From VFJQ01 sp044226525 (GTDB lineage Bacteria; Verrucomicrobiota; Verrucomicrobiia; Chthoniobacterales; Chthoniobacteraceae), in contig JBGAGV010000033.1 of assembly GCA_044226525.1 (NCBI GenBank), forward strand, positions 26,204 through 90,203: a DNA stretch of 64,000 bases. The letters are read 5' to 3'. Of this stretch, positions 14,694 through 22,515 are shown piece by piece; the stretch's first letter is position 1; every line of letters begins with the position of its first letter. A program made the translations under genes and the position numbers. The notes under the pieces were generated by a model. That model worked only from the letters and a program-made list of their open reading frames with translations, ran no database searches and was not told where the DNA came from.

Positions 14694-15950
14694 ATGAGCG
14701 CTCTCATGCTCACCCTCGAAAAATTTACCATCGGCGTTGGGGACCGGTTTGCGCACCAGGCGAAGGCGCAGCTCCGCGCATTTCAACAGCTCAGGCAGGA
14801 CGGTGTGGAAGCGGTGCCGGTCTGGAATAAATCGAACCGCGAACACACCTTTGTCGGCTCGGAGCCGCAGAGCGTTTATGATGCGGCAGCGAACGCGGTG
14901 AAGGCGCTGGGTTGGGAGAAGGGGTGGCACGTGGATGCGGACCACATCCGACTGGAGACGGTGGAGCGGTTTCTGCCGTGCTCGGATTTCTTCACGATCG
15001 ACGTGGCGGATTCGATCGGGAAACCGGCGGCGCCGGAGGACGTGAAAGCATTTGCGGATCGGCATCCAGAGCTGGTGGGGACGATCTCGATCGCGCATAT
15101 CGAAACGCCATTCCAAACCACCCGCGAGGAGGTGGAACGCGTGGCGGGGAAGTATCTGCTCGCAGTGCAGGACGCGGGGAAAATTTACCGACACATCGCA
15201 ACAGCAAAAGGGGAAGGAAATATCATCGCGGAAGTGTCGATGGACGAGACGGACGCACCGCAGACGCCTCCGGAACTGCTCATCATCCTCGCGGCGCTGG
15301 CGGACGAGAAAGTGCGGGTGCAAACCATCGCGCCAAAGTTCACCGGACGCTTTAACAAGGGTGTGGATTACGTCGGAGATCTCGTGCAGTTCGAGAAAGA
15401 GTTTCACGATGATCTCGCGGTAATCGCGCACGCCATCGCCCGCTACGGACTGCCGGCGAACCTCAAGCTCTCGGTGCACAGTGGCTCGGACAAATTTTCG
15501 CTTTACCCGATCATCCGGCGCACCCTGCCGAAATTTGGCGCCGGGCTGCACTTGAAGACGGCGGGGACGACCTGGCTGGAGGAACTCATCGGGCTCGCGG
15601 AAGCGGGCGGCGACGGGCTGGCATTCGCGAAGGAAATCTACGCCTACGCTCTCGATCACATCGACGAGCTGTGCGCGCCGTATGCGTCGGTGATCGACGT
15701 GGACCGTGCGAAACTTCCAGCTTCCGTGACCGACTGGACGAGCGAGCAGTTCGTGCGCGCGCTGCGGCATGTGCCGAGCGATCCGCAATTTAACGCGAGC
15801 CTGCGTCAATTACTGCACGTCTCGTTCAAGCTCGCGGCGAAGGCAGGCCGGCGGTATCTCGACCTGCTCGAATCCAATGCGGAAGTGGTGGGGCGCAACG
15901 TAACCGAAAATATCTACGCGCGGCATCTGCGGCCGCTCTTTGTTTCATGA
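14694..15950 (+). CDS. uxaE: UxaE-like tagaturonate epimerase family protein
   Basis: The protein has 418 residues. Landmarks of the UxaE family include HVDADHIRLETVERF, VSMDETDAPQTP, FTGRFNKGVDYVGDL, KLSVHSGSDKFSLYP, LHLKTAGTTW and the C-terminal RQLLHVSFKLA. UxaE interconverts D-tagaturonate and D-fructuronate with a divalent metal; the Asp/His pair in DADH and the His in SVHSGSDK are probable metal ligands. It overlaps the next sugar isomerase gene by 4 bp (ATGA). An in-frame ATG at 14706 could be the true start. Uronate or deoxy-sugar catabolism fits a locus beside a sugar-degrading microcompartment, but the actual substrate is not proven; related proteins may epimerise other keto sugars. 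Confidence 0.8.
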   Translation: MSALMLTLEKFTIGVGDRFAHQAKAQLRAFQQLRQDGVEAVPVWNKSNREHTFVGSEPQSVYDAAANAVKALGWEKGWHVDADHIRLETVERFLPCSDFFTIDVADSIGKPAAPEDVKAFADRHPELVGTISIAHIETPFQTTREEVERVAGKYLLAVQDAGKIYRHIATAKGEGNIIAEVSMDETDAPQTPPELLIILAALADEKVRVQTIAPKFTGRFNKGVDYVGDLVQFEKEFHDDLAVIAHAIARYGLPANLKLSVHSGSDKFSLYPIIRRTLPKFGAGLHLKTAGTTWLEELIGLAEAGGDGLAFAKEIYAYALDHIDELCAPYASVIDVDRAKLPASVTDWTSEQFVRALRHVPSDPQFNASLRQLLHVSFKLAAKAGRRYLDLLESNAEVVGRNVTENIYARHLRPLFVS

Positions 15951-16759
15951 AATCGGCCATCACCGTTTCTCTCACTCCTCAAGCACGCAGCGGGCCGTTC
16001 GTCTTTCACGACGGGCTGGCCGATGCCTGCATCGCGGCATCGAAGCTCGGTTTCGACGCCATCGAGATTTTTCCGCCCGCGGCAAACGCGCTCGACACGG
16101 CAGAACTGCAAGGGCTGCTCGATCATCACGGCTTGCAGGTCGCAGCCATCGGCACCGGCGCGGGCATGGTGATTCACAAGTGGTCGCTCACTCATGCAGA
16201 TCCCGATGTCCGGCATCAGGCGCGGGAGTTCATTCGCGCGATCATCGACGTGGCGGGCGGGTTCGGGGCGCCGACCATTCTCGGTTCGATGCAGGGGCGT
16301 TTCGAAGGCGACGTCACGCGTGAGCAAGCGGAGGCCTGGCTGGGGGAAGCGTTGGAAGACTTGGGCGAACATGCCGCGCAGCACGGACAACCATTCCTCT
16401 ACGAATTCCTCAACCGTTACGAAACAAACCTGTTCAATCGCGTGGAACCGGCGGCCAAGTTCGTCCGCCAGTTAAAGACGCGGAACATCAAGCTGCTCGC
16501 GGATCTCTTTCACATGAATATCGAGGAAGCCGACCTCGCGGAAGCAATCCTGGCCGGTGGCGACCTGATCGGGCATGTGCACTTCGCCGATTCGAACCGG
16601 CAAGCGATCGGGCTCGGACACACGATGGTGGCGCCGGTCATCAAAGCGCTGCGAGAGATCGGCTATGAAGGCTATCTCAGCGCGGAAGTCTTTCCGCTCC
16701 CCTTCCCACTCATCGCCGCGCAGCAGACGATCACGAGCTTTCACCACTACGCGGGATAG
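15947..16759 (+). CDS. Sugar phosphate isomerase/epimerase (xylose isomerase-like TIM barrel)
   Basis: The protein has 270 residues, typical of the AP_endonuc_2/xylose isomerase-like TIM barrel family (hydroxypyruvate isomerase, D-tagatose/psicose 3-epimerase and relatives). Family features are LGFDAIEIFPPA in strand 2, the LYEFLNRYETNLFN stretch containing the metal-binding Glu, KLLADLFHMNIEE (Asp and His), GHVHFADSNR (His) and YLSAEVFPLP (C-terminal Glu). These give the usual Glu-Asp-His-Glu metal site. The gene is translationally coupled to the UxaE-like gene by an ATGA overlap, so the two probably act in sequence on one sugar or uronate. Exact reaction unknown. Confidence 0.85.
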   Translation: MKSAITVSLTPQARSGPFVFHDGLADACIAASKLGFDAIEIFPPAANALDTAELQGLLDHHGLQVAAIGTGAGMVIHKWSLTHADPDVRHQAREFIRAIIDVAGGFGAPTILGSMQGRFEGDVTREQAEAWLGEALEDLGEHAAQHGQPFLYEFLNRYETNLFNRVEPAAKFVRQLKTRNIKLLADLFHMNIEEADLAEAILAGGDLIGHVHFADSNRQAIGLGHTMVAPVIKALREIGYEGYLSAEVFPLPFPLIAAQQTITSFHHYAG

Positions 16760-16764
16760 CCTGG

Positions 16765-16798
16765 CCGCAGTGCTGCGGTGAAACGGCCAGAGGCCGTT
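16765..16798. terminator. Two adjacent hairpins between convergent genes, possible bidirectional terminator
   Basis: CCGCAG-TG-CTGCGG (16765-16778) and AACGGCC-AGA-GGCCGTT (16782-16798) are stems in the 47-bp gap between the isomerase gene and the convergent response regulator gene. Position fits transcript ends from both sides, but no U tract follows on either strand. Confidence 0.4.
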
Positions 16799-16806
16799 GC
16801 CAGAAG

Positions 16807-17475
16807 CTATGCCTCGACGACGCCATTGCGAATGGCGTAGCGGACGAGGTCCCCAATCGAATGCAGGCCGAGCTTTTGCATGATGGCGGCGCGATGGCTT
16901 TCGACGGTGCGCACGCTCACGCCCAGCAGGTCGGCGGCTTCCTTGTTGCTTTTGCCGCCGGCGACGAGCGCGATGATCTCATGTTCGCGCGGGGTGAGTT
17001 GCGTGGCAGGGCTTCCGACTTCCCTCGTTTTCCCGCCGTGGATGTAGCGGGAAAAGACAACGGCAGAGGTGTGCGGGGTGAAATAAGGTTTGTGCTCGGC
17101 GGCGGAACGGACAGCCGCCAGCAGGTGCTCACCGTCTTCGGTTTTCATGATGCAACTGCGCGCGCCCGCATCGAAGACGTTCTGCACGATCTCCTCACTC
17201 GCCCGGGCGGTGAAGGTCACGACCTCGACATCGGGAACGGAACGTTTGATCTGCCGGATGGCTTCGATGCCGCCGAGCTCGGGCAGGACCACATCGATGA
17301 TGGCCACGTCCGGTTTGAGTTCGATCGCGGCGGCAACCGCCTGCCGACCGGTCATCGCTTCGCCACAAACCTGCCACCCGGTTTGATGTTCGAGCAGCGC
17401 CCGGGTGCCGCGACGAACGACTTCGTGATCGTCAACCAGTAGGATACGAATCGGTGCGGGTGCGGTGGAGTTCAT
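16807..17475 (-). CDS. NarL/LuxR-family response regulator
   Basis: The protein has 222 residues. The receiver domain (about 8-125) has LLVDDHEVVRRG, the phospho-acceptor Asp in AIIDVVLPELGG and Lys in SCIMKTE. The C-terminal LuxR-type helix-turn-helix has LTPREHEIIALVAGGKSNKEAADLL and VSVRTVESHRAAIMQKLGL. Such proteins bind DNA as dimers once phosphorylated. The gene overlaps the stop of the upstream hybrid kinase by 4 bp, so the two form one two-component operon on the reverse strand. Targets are unknown; no obvious inverted repeat next to the operon stood out. The location downstream of sugar catabolism genes is not enough to link them. Confidence 0.93.
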   Translation of the reverse strand: MNSTAPAPIRILLVDDHEVVRRGTRALLEHQTGWQVCGEAMTGRQAVAAAIELKPDVAIIDVVLPELGGIEAIRQIKRSVPDVEVVTFTARASEEIVQNVFDAGARSCIMKTEDGEHLLAAVRSAAEHKPYFTPHTSAVVFSRYIHGGKTREVGSPATQLTPREHEIIALVAGGKSNKEAADLLGVSVRTVESHRAAIMQKLGLHSIGDLVRYAIRNGVVEA

Positions 17476-19109
17476 AGGTCGGATTGGGTGCTGGGGTGAA
17501 GGGCACGATGAACCGCCGCCATGAGCGTGGGGCCATCGAAAGGCTTGGCGAGGAAACCGGAGAGCTTGAGCGACCGCAGTTCATTCACCTGGCCGTCGTT
17601 CGCGTGGCCGGAGATGCCGATCACTTTGATCCGGGGATCGATCTGTCGCAACGCGCGTGTGAGCGAAGCTCCGTCGAGGAAGGGCATGATCGCGTCGGTG
17701 ATGACCAGTTTAATGTCGCGCCGGTGCTTCATGTAAGCGGCAAGAGCGTGCGTGCCGTCGCTGGAAGGCAGCACCTTGTAGCCAGCTTCCTGCAACAGAG
17801 CACTGATCACCACGAGGAAAGCACTCTCGTCATCGACAAGCAGGATGGTTTCCCCGCGGCCACGACGCGGCACCACCGGTTCGATGCTGGCGGGAATCTC
17901 CCCATCTTCCGCCGACGCGGGGATGAATACCTTGAACCGTGTGCCGTGTCCGACCTCGCTTTCGACCATGAGAAAGCCCGCGTGGCTCTTAACGATACCG
18001 AGCGCCGTCGAAAGCCCAAGCCCGGTCCCCTCACCTGCGCTTTTCGTCGTGAAGAATGGGTCGAAGATTTTTTCGACGATCTCAGTTGGGATGCCGACAC
18101 CGGTATCGCTCACCTGCACCACGACGTAGCGACCGGGCCTCGCTTCGCCCACAGCAATCGCGAAACTGTCGTCCACGACGATATTCTCCGCGGTCACGGT
18201 GAGCCGGCCACCATGCAGCATGGCGTCGCGTGCATTGATCGAGAGATTCAGAAGGACCTGATGAAGTTGCGTGGGATCGCCGACGACCGGCCAGAGATCG
18301 TCCGTCCCGTGACAGGAGAGCGAAAGAGACCGCGGGAAAGTCTGCTCCATAATGTTGAGCAGTTCGCGCAGGAGGTGGTTCAGATCGATGAGAAGCCGCT
18401 CCCCTTCGATGCCGCGCGCGAAGGTGAGAATTTGCTGAACGATGGCGCCCCCACGCCGTGCGCTCGCGCGGATGGTGTCGATGATCGTCTTGCGCACCAC
18501 CGGGTCCACTTCGGCAGCCAGAAGCGGCGTGGAGAGGATGATGGGCGAAAGGATGTTTGTGAGGTCGTGCGCCAGGCCACTGGCGAGGGTGCCGATGCTT
18601 TCGAGCCGCTGCGCACGAAGGAGCTGGCGCTCGATCCGCTTGTGCTCGGTGATGTCGGTAGCGATGTGAAGAATCGACTGCGGCTGGCCGGAGGCATCCC
18701 GCATCAAAGTCGATCGTGCCCGGACGACGATACCCGTTTTGTCGGGCCGACGCAGGCGTTGCTCTCCCTGCCATTCACCTCGTTCGAGCAGGACGCGATG
18801 CAGCGGTTCCCAATCGTGATCGAGTGGCATCACGAGACTGGTGAAGTCTCTCCCCAAGGCTTCACCTCTTGGAATTTGGTAAAGGGACTCGGCGCCCTTG
18901 TTCCAAAACCGGGTTTTCATCCCCTCGAAATCAACTGCCACGATTGCATCCCCCGCGAGATCGAGCATGGCAGCGAGAGATGGAATGTGCTCCAAGGCGT
19001 GGTCAGCCGCAGCGTTCTCATCCGCTGCTGAAACGACGACCGACTTCGCTTTTCGATTCGCCTGCTTTCTCCGCACAGGTTTTCCGGGTTGGGCGGGTGA
19101 GCCTTTCAT
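17472..19109 (-). CDS. PAS-containing hybrid sensor histidine kinase with C-terminal receiver
   Basis: The protein has 545 residues from the chosen start. A PAS domain comes first (AMLDLAGDAIVAVDFEGMKTRFWNKGAE), with a PAC segment ILHIATDITEHKRIE. The HisKA H-box is LASGLAHDLTNILSPI, and the catalytic domain has N-box LNLSINARDAM, G1 VSDTGVGIP and G2 GTGLGLSTALG. A receiver domain follows with LLVDDESAF, phospho-acceptor Asp in LVITDAIMPFLDG and Lys in FLAKPFDG. No membrane segment is seen, so the sensor is soluble. I chose the ATG at 19109 because GAGGTG lies just upstream; the frame is open to 19187, and an ATG at 19121 is another option. It overlaps the response regulator gene by 4 bp. Confidence 0.92.
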   Translation of the reverse strand: MKGSPAQPGKPVRRKQANRKAKSVVVSAADENAAADHALEHIPSLAAMLDLAGDAIVAVDFEGMKTRFWNKGAESLYQIPRGEALGRDFTSLVMPLDHDWEPLHRVLLERGEWQGEQRLRRPDKTGIVVRARSTLMRDASGQPQSILHIATDITEHKRIERQLLRAQRLESIGTLASGLAHDLTNILSPIILSTPLLAAEVDPVVRKTIIDTIRASARRGGAIVQQILTFARGIEGERLLIDLNHLLRELLNIMEQTFPRSLSLSCHGTDDLWPVVGDPTQLHQVLLNLSINARDAMLHGGRLTVTAENIVVDDSFAIAVGEARPGRYVVVQVSDTGVGIPTEIVEKIFDPFFTTKSAGEGTGLGLSTALGIVKSHAGFLMVESEVGHGTRFKVFIPASAEDGEIPASIEPVVPRRGRGETILLVDDESAFLVVISALLQEAGYKVLPSSDGTHALAAYMKHRRDIKLVITDAIMPFLDGASLTRALRQIDPRIKVIGISGHANDGQVNELRSLKLSGFLAKPFDGPTLMAAVHRALHPSTQSDL

Positions 19110-19481
19110 GGCACCTCGCATGAACAATTCTGCTGCCCTGTTTCGCCGGGCGCTCGCATTGGAACACGGCGCCCCCCGACCGCCCACCGGGCCGTTTTCA
19201 CGGCGTCAGACCAGAAACGCGGATTTGTTTGGGTGGCAACCACGGTATTTTTGGGGCGAGTTCTACGGGGAAATCTAGTAATTTTTAGAGGACCACCGCA
19301 AGCCTTGTTTTTGGTTCGAGGGCGGAGGCAGGCGCGGGGACACAAAGGACATGCGCTGTTCGCACGTCCCGCTCGCCCTGCTTTCCACGACAAGTCCTGT
19401 AGCAGGATTTTATTGGCGGTAAGTGAGCAAACCGAAGCTGAAAGATCAGAGTCGTATTTGCCGTCGGCAACTCCGCTCGCG
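19110..19481. other. Non-coding gap upstream of the hybrid kinase
   Basis: The 372-bp stretch lies between the kinase start and the stop of the EamA gene, both on the reverse strand. The part near 19270-19300 is AT-richer and may hold the kinase promoter, but no clear -35/-10 pair was found. A small stem (TTGCC/GGCAA) lies near 19458-19470. No convincing gene is seen on either strand. Confidence 0.4.
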
Positions 19482-20435
19482 CTATCTCGTCCCACGCACG
19501 GTAATCATGATCACCCCGGCCAGAATCGCGACGCCCGCCAGCAGCACAGTATGCGGCAGCGGTTCAGCGAGCACGACGCGGCCGAGCACCACGGCGATGA
19601 GCGGATTGACATAGGCATAAGTCGAGACCCGCGCGGGCGTGCTGACCTGTAGCAGCCATGCATATGCACTGAAACCCACGATGGAACCGAGAATAACGAG
19701 GTAAGCGAAGGCGCCGACCGATAACCCGGTGATTGCCGAGGGATGAAACCGCGAAAACTCACCCGTGATCGCGCTGCCGAGGATCAGCAACGGCCCCGCG
19801 GCGAGCATCTGCGTGGCAACACTCATGAGCGGTGCGGAAGGCAGTCGCACATGACGCGCCCAGATCGATCCGACAGCCCAGCTCACCGTCGCGAAGAGAA
19901 GGACACACGCGGCCAGCGGAGGAACCACGCGGTTTCCGCCGTGGTCCTTGCCGAGAATGATCAGCGTGACGCCGACGAAGCCCAGCGCGAGCCCGGCAAA
20001 AACGAGCCCATGCGGACGGCGGCCTTTCGGCCTCCACCATTCAAAAAGGATCATCCACAACGGCACCGCTGCGATCACCAGCGCAGTGATGCCGGAGGGC
20101 ACCATTTGTTGCGACCAGCTCATGCCGCCATTGCCGACACCGATGAGCATCGCCCCGACGATGGCTCCATTTCTCCACTCGATCGGCTCAGGCCGTGGCA
20201 CACCACGCAGGCGGAGCACGGTGTAAAGCAGCCCCCCGGCAACCAGCCAGCGCAGTCCTGCCATCAGCAAAGGCGGAATGGTCTTAATGGCGACCGCGAT
20301 GCCGAGGAACGTGGAGCCCCAGATGAGATAGACGGCGGCAAACGCCGCGATGACCAGGGCGGTGGAAGGCGCGCCCTGCTCCCTTTGTCGGGCCGGAACT
20401 GCCGTGGGAGCGGCTTCGATGGTCACGCTACGCAC
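19482..20435 (-). CDS. EamA/DMT-superfamily transporter (YedA/RhtA-like)
   Basis: The protein has 317 residues with about ten hydrophobic helices in two repeats of five, the EamA pattern. The first helix has AAFAAVYLIWGSTFLGIAVA, and the repeat start is echoed at CVLLFATVSWAVGSIWARH. The C-terminal repeat has STPARVSTYAYVNPLIAVVLGRVVLAEPL, which strongly resembles YedA-type permeases. These are inner-membrane metabolite or drug exporters. The start is a GTG at 20435, with other GTG starts close by (20426). The first codons overlap the end of a small upstream gene by 13 bp, so the two may be coupled. Confidence 0.9.
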   Translation of the reverse strand: MRSVTIEAAPTAVPARQREQGAPSTALVIAAFAAVYLIWGSTFLGIAVAIKTIPPLLMAGLRWLVAGGLLYTVLRLRGVPRPEPIEWRNGAIVGAMLIGVGNGGMSWSQQMVPSGITALVIAAVPLWMILFEWWRPKGRRPHGLVFAGLALGFVGVTLIILGKDHGGNRVVPPLAACVLLFATVSWAVGSIWARHVRLPSAPLMSVATQMLAAGPLLILGSAITGEFSRFHPSAITGLSVGAFAYLVILGSIVGFSAYAWLLQVSTPARVSTYAYVNPLIAVVLGRVVLAEPLPHTVLLAGVAILAGVIMITVRGTR

Positions 20436-20608
20436 GTCAGCTCCTCCTCATGGTAGCAGTCGAAATCCGCGAGAGCGGACCGCAAGGCATCCGCCGGGTG
20501 CAAACCGGCTTCCATGTAGATGCGACCGAGGGTGAGCAGCAGGTGCTTCGGCGCGTCGGCGGCGGGAGTTTCCTCCGGCCGACTGGGTTCGTGGTCTAGG
20601 TTTAACAT
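20423..20608 (-). CDS. Small acidic protein of unknown function, upstream of EamA gene
   Basis: The predicted product has 61 residues and is rich in Glu, Asp and Ala. It contains LLLTLGRIYMEAGLHPADALRSALADFDCYHEEELTCVA, which in pieces predicts two helices and a Cys-containing tail; there is no signal peptide or membrane segment. It starts with ATG at 20608 and its stop overlaps the EamA start by 13 bp, which suggests cotranscription. I do not recognise the family. The predicted helices and the tight spacing support a real gene, but a chance frame of this length is possible. A strong terminator lies just upstream, so the pair would need its own promoter between about 20609 and 20650. Confidence 0.45.
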   Translation of the reverse strand: MLNLDHEPSRPEETPAADAPKHLLLTLGRIYMEAGLHPADALRSALADFDCYHEEELTCVA

Positions 20609-20649
20609 GGCTCGTTTTCGTTGGAGAACCGCTGAGCGCGGGCGGTGGA

Positions 20650-20685
20650 AACAAAAAGCCCACCGCCGTTATCCAGCGGTGGGTT
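20650..20685 (-). terminator. Rho-independent terminator, reverse strand
   Basis: CCCACCGC and GCGGTGGG (20659-20666 and 20676-20683) form an 8-bp GC-rich stem with a 9-nt loop. Read on the reverse strand, the stem is followed by CTTTTTGTTT. This is a textbook intrinsic terminator for transcripts coming from higher coordinates, most likely from the gene at 20912-21568. Confidence 0.75.
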
Positions 20686-20911
20686 GCTTGAGTTTCGCTT
20701 TTGCTTTTCGGCATCAGGCACTCAGCCCACCGCTCCGGGCGACGGCCCAGACGGCAAAACGGCGCTTCATCGAGCAAATGCTCGGAAGCTGTCGTTTAGC
20801 CATAGCGGTGTAGTAATGTTGCATGACGCGCCGCGTTGTTAAGCGCATCGGCCGCGAGCGTCAAGGACCCGTTCGGTCACAAATGAGTGGCGATGAGTGA
20901 TCAGCGCACCG
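20686..20911 (-). other. Non-coding stretch, probable long 3' untranslated region
   Basis: About 225 bp separate the stop of the 218-residue protein gene from the intrinsic terminator at 20650-20685. A reverse-strand frame of 29 codons (20803 down to 20714, starting MAKRQLPSICSMKRRF) is the only reading frame with a basic, ribosomal-like start, and I do not trust it as a gene. No tRNA or known RNA motif was recognised. The length leaves room for a 3'-derived small RNA. Confidence 0.35.
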
Positions 20912-21568
20912 TCATCGCGCAGGCGATGGTAATGCAGATACAATCGGGGCAGCGGCGGCGGCGGGATCGAGCTTTTGCACCGACTCCACATAGAAGAGCT
21001 CACACGCCCCGTTACCGGTATCGTCGCGCCGCCGCGAGCTGCGCCAGTGAAACCCCTCCGGTCCCTCGGCATCGACGAGATAGCCACGCATCTCGATCAA
21101 TTCGCCAAGGCGCAAGTGACCGATCGCGCGGATCACCTCCGGCACGGTGGCGATCACGTGATTGTTCGACGCGCTGCGCATGATCTCATCCGGCGCGAGG
21201 GGCGGCTGCCCGCGCCATTCGTAGAAAAAGAAGCGGTTCCCCATCGTGAGCCCGAGCTGATCGAGGACGGCCTGATCGCTCATGCGAGCCCAGCCCGTGG
21301 CCACATCCACCGGCACGAGCGGAGCCTGCACGCCGCCATAGTAGCGCTTCCGGCCGAGCACCCGGCCACGCACCGTGTAGCGCGCGAACCCCGTCAACCG
21401 GAAGCCGTTTACCTCGCCAAGCGACCACGGCGAGAGATCTTCCTGCAACGGGGCGCCGGGCACGAGCACGCCAGGCGCATAACGAATCGCGCGGGTGCTC
21501 CACCACCACCACACGCCAAGCGTGAGGAGGAGCAGGAGAATGAAACGTCCGATGGGCAGGCGGTGCAT
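20912..21568 (-). CDS. Membrane-anchored protein of unknown function
   Basis: The protein has 218 residues. A single N-terminal helix, FILLLLLTLGVWWWW, anchors it in the membrane, with the rest predicted outside. Features include GEVNGFRLTGFARYTVRGRVLGRKRYYGG and later FFFYEWRGQPPL, then a short Ala/Pro-rich tail. The pattern of short strands suggests an OB-like or small beta domain, and GRVLGRKRYYGGVQAPLVPVDVATGW would fit a DUF of periplasmic accessory proteins, but I do not recognise the family. It is divergent from the SCO-fusion gene and has a terminator 225 bp beyond its stop. Coding potential is supported by length and the clear membrane anchor. Confidence 0.72.
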   Translation of the reverse strand: MHRLPIGRFILLLLLTLGVWWWWSTRAIRYAPGVLVPGAPLQEDLSPWSLGEVNGFRLTGFARYTVRGRVLGRKRYYGGVQAPLVPVDVATGWARMSDQAVLDQLGLTMGNRFFFYEWRGQPPLAPDEIMRSASNNHVIATVPEVIRAIGHLRLGELIEMRGYLVDAEGPEGFHWRSSRRRDDTGNGACELFYVESVQKLDPAAAAAPIVSALPSPAR

Positions 21569-21636
21569 CCCATTCTTTCGAGCAGCAGCGATGCCAGCAA
21601 AAAGCTGGCGAGCGAAGGCGCCTTGCCCGAAAGCTC

Positions 21637-22515
21637 GTGCGCCCGATGTGTCGCCTTGCTATCCTGCCTCTCCTCACTGCTCTCGCCGTCGTTTTGACAG
21701 CGTGCGGTCGGGGTCCTTCGGCGGCGAAACCGAGCCTGCCTCCGATCGTGGCTACTTACGAAGTCAAAGGCGTGTTGCGGACGAACAAAGGCCGCACCGC
21801 GGTCATCGCGCATGAAGCGATCCCCGGCTACATGGAAGCAATGGCGATGGAATTCACGGCGGCGAACCCGGACGAACTCGCCACGTTCGCCCCGGGCGAT
21901 GTGCTCGCCTTTCGGCTCTCCGTCACGGACGAACGCAGTTGGATCGACCAGATTCGCAAGACCGGCACCGCTCCCGTTCCGACCACTGCGGCTGAACCCG
22001 CCAACACACCCGCACCGAATATTCCCCTGCCCAATTGCGTCCTGGTCGATTCTCGCGGCCAGCCTTTTCATCTCCACGATTTTCGCGGTCAGACCGTCGC
22101 GCTCACGTTCATCTTCACGCGCTGCCCACTGCCGGATTTCTGCCCGCGGCTGAACGCGCAGTTCGCCGAAGTGCAGCGTCTTCTCGCAGCCGATACAACC
22201 ATGAAAAACTGGCGCCTGCTCTCCGTCACGCTCGATCCTGCCTACGACACCCCCGAACGCCTTGCCGAATACGCCACTCGCTATCAGCCCGACTTCACAC
22301 GCTGGACTTTCGCTACCGGTTCTCGCGAGGAGATCGAAAAACTCGGCACCGTCGTCGGCTTGCAGATCATGCGCACCGGCCCCCTGCCGGAACACAACCT
22401 GCGAACCGTCGTCATCGATCCCGCCGGTCGCGTTCAACATGTCTTTAACGGAAATGCGTGGACGCCCGATGCTCTCGCCGCCGAACTGCGTCGAGCGATG
22501 TCCTCAGCGCGGTGA
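21637..22515 (+). CDS. Lipoprotein with CusF-like copper-binding domain fused to an SCO1/SenC domain
   Basis: The protein has 292 residues. A lipoprotein signal ends in LTAC. The first domain (about 35-110) is of the CusF-like copper-binding type: YEVKGVLRTNKGRTAVIAHEAIPGYMEAMAMEF, with Met and His residues that can hold Cu(I). The second domain is SCO1/SenC, a thioredoxin fold that inserts copper into the CuA site of cytochrome c oxidase: LTFIFTRCPLPDFCPRLN has the two cysteines as CX5C rather than the usual CX3C, and the conserved His is in PLPEHNLRTVVID. The fusion suggests hand-over of copper from the CusF-like part to the SCO part. A second, canonical SCO gene lies in the oxidase operon at 43336-43974. 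Confidence 0.87.
   Translation: MRPMCRLAILPLLTALAVVLTACGRGPSAAKPSLPPIVATYEVKGVLRTNKGRTAVIAHEAIPGYMEAMAMEFTAANPDELATFAPGDVLAFRLSVTDERSWIDQIRKTGTAPVPTTAAEPANTPAPNIPLPNCVLVDSRGQPFHLHDFRGQTVALTFIFTRCPLPDFCPRLNAQFAEVQRLLAADTTMKNWRLLSVTLDPAYDTPERLAEYATRYQPDFTRWTFATGSREEIEKLGTVVGLQIMRTGPLPEHNLRTVVIDPAGRVQHVFNGNAWTPDALAAELRRAMSSAR

Noticed and set aside
20714..20803. Reverse 29-codon frame MAKRQLPSICSMKRRF...
   Set aside because: It looks superficially like a basic ribosomal protein start, but no known small ribosomal protein matches and there is no ribosome-binding site.
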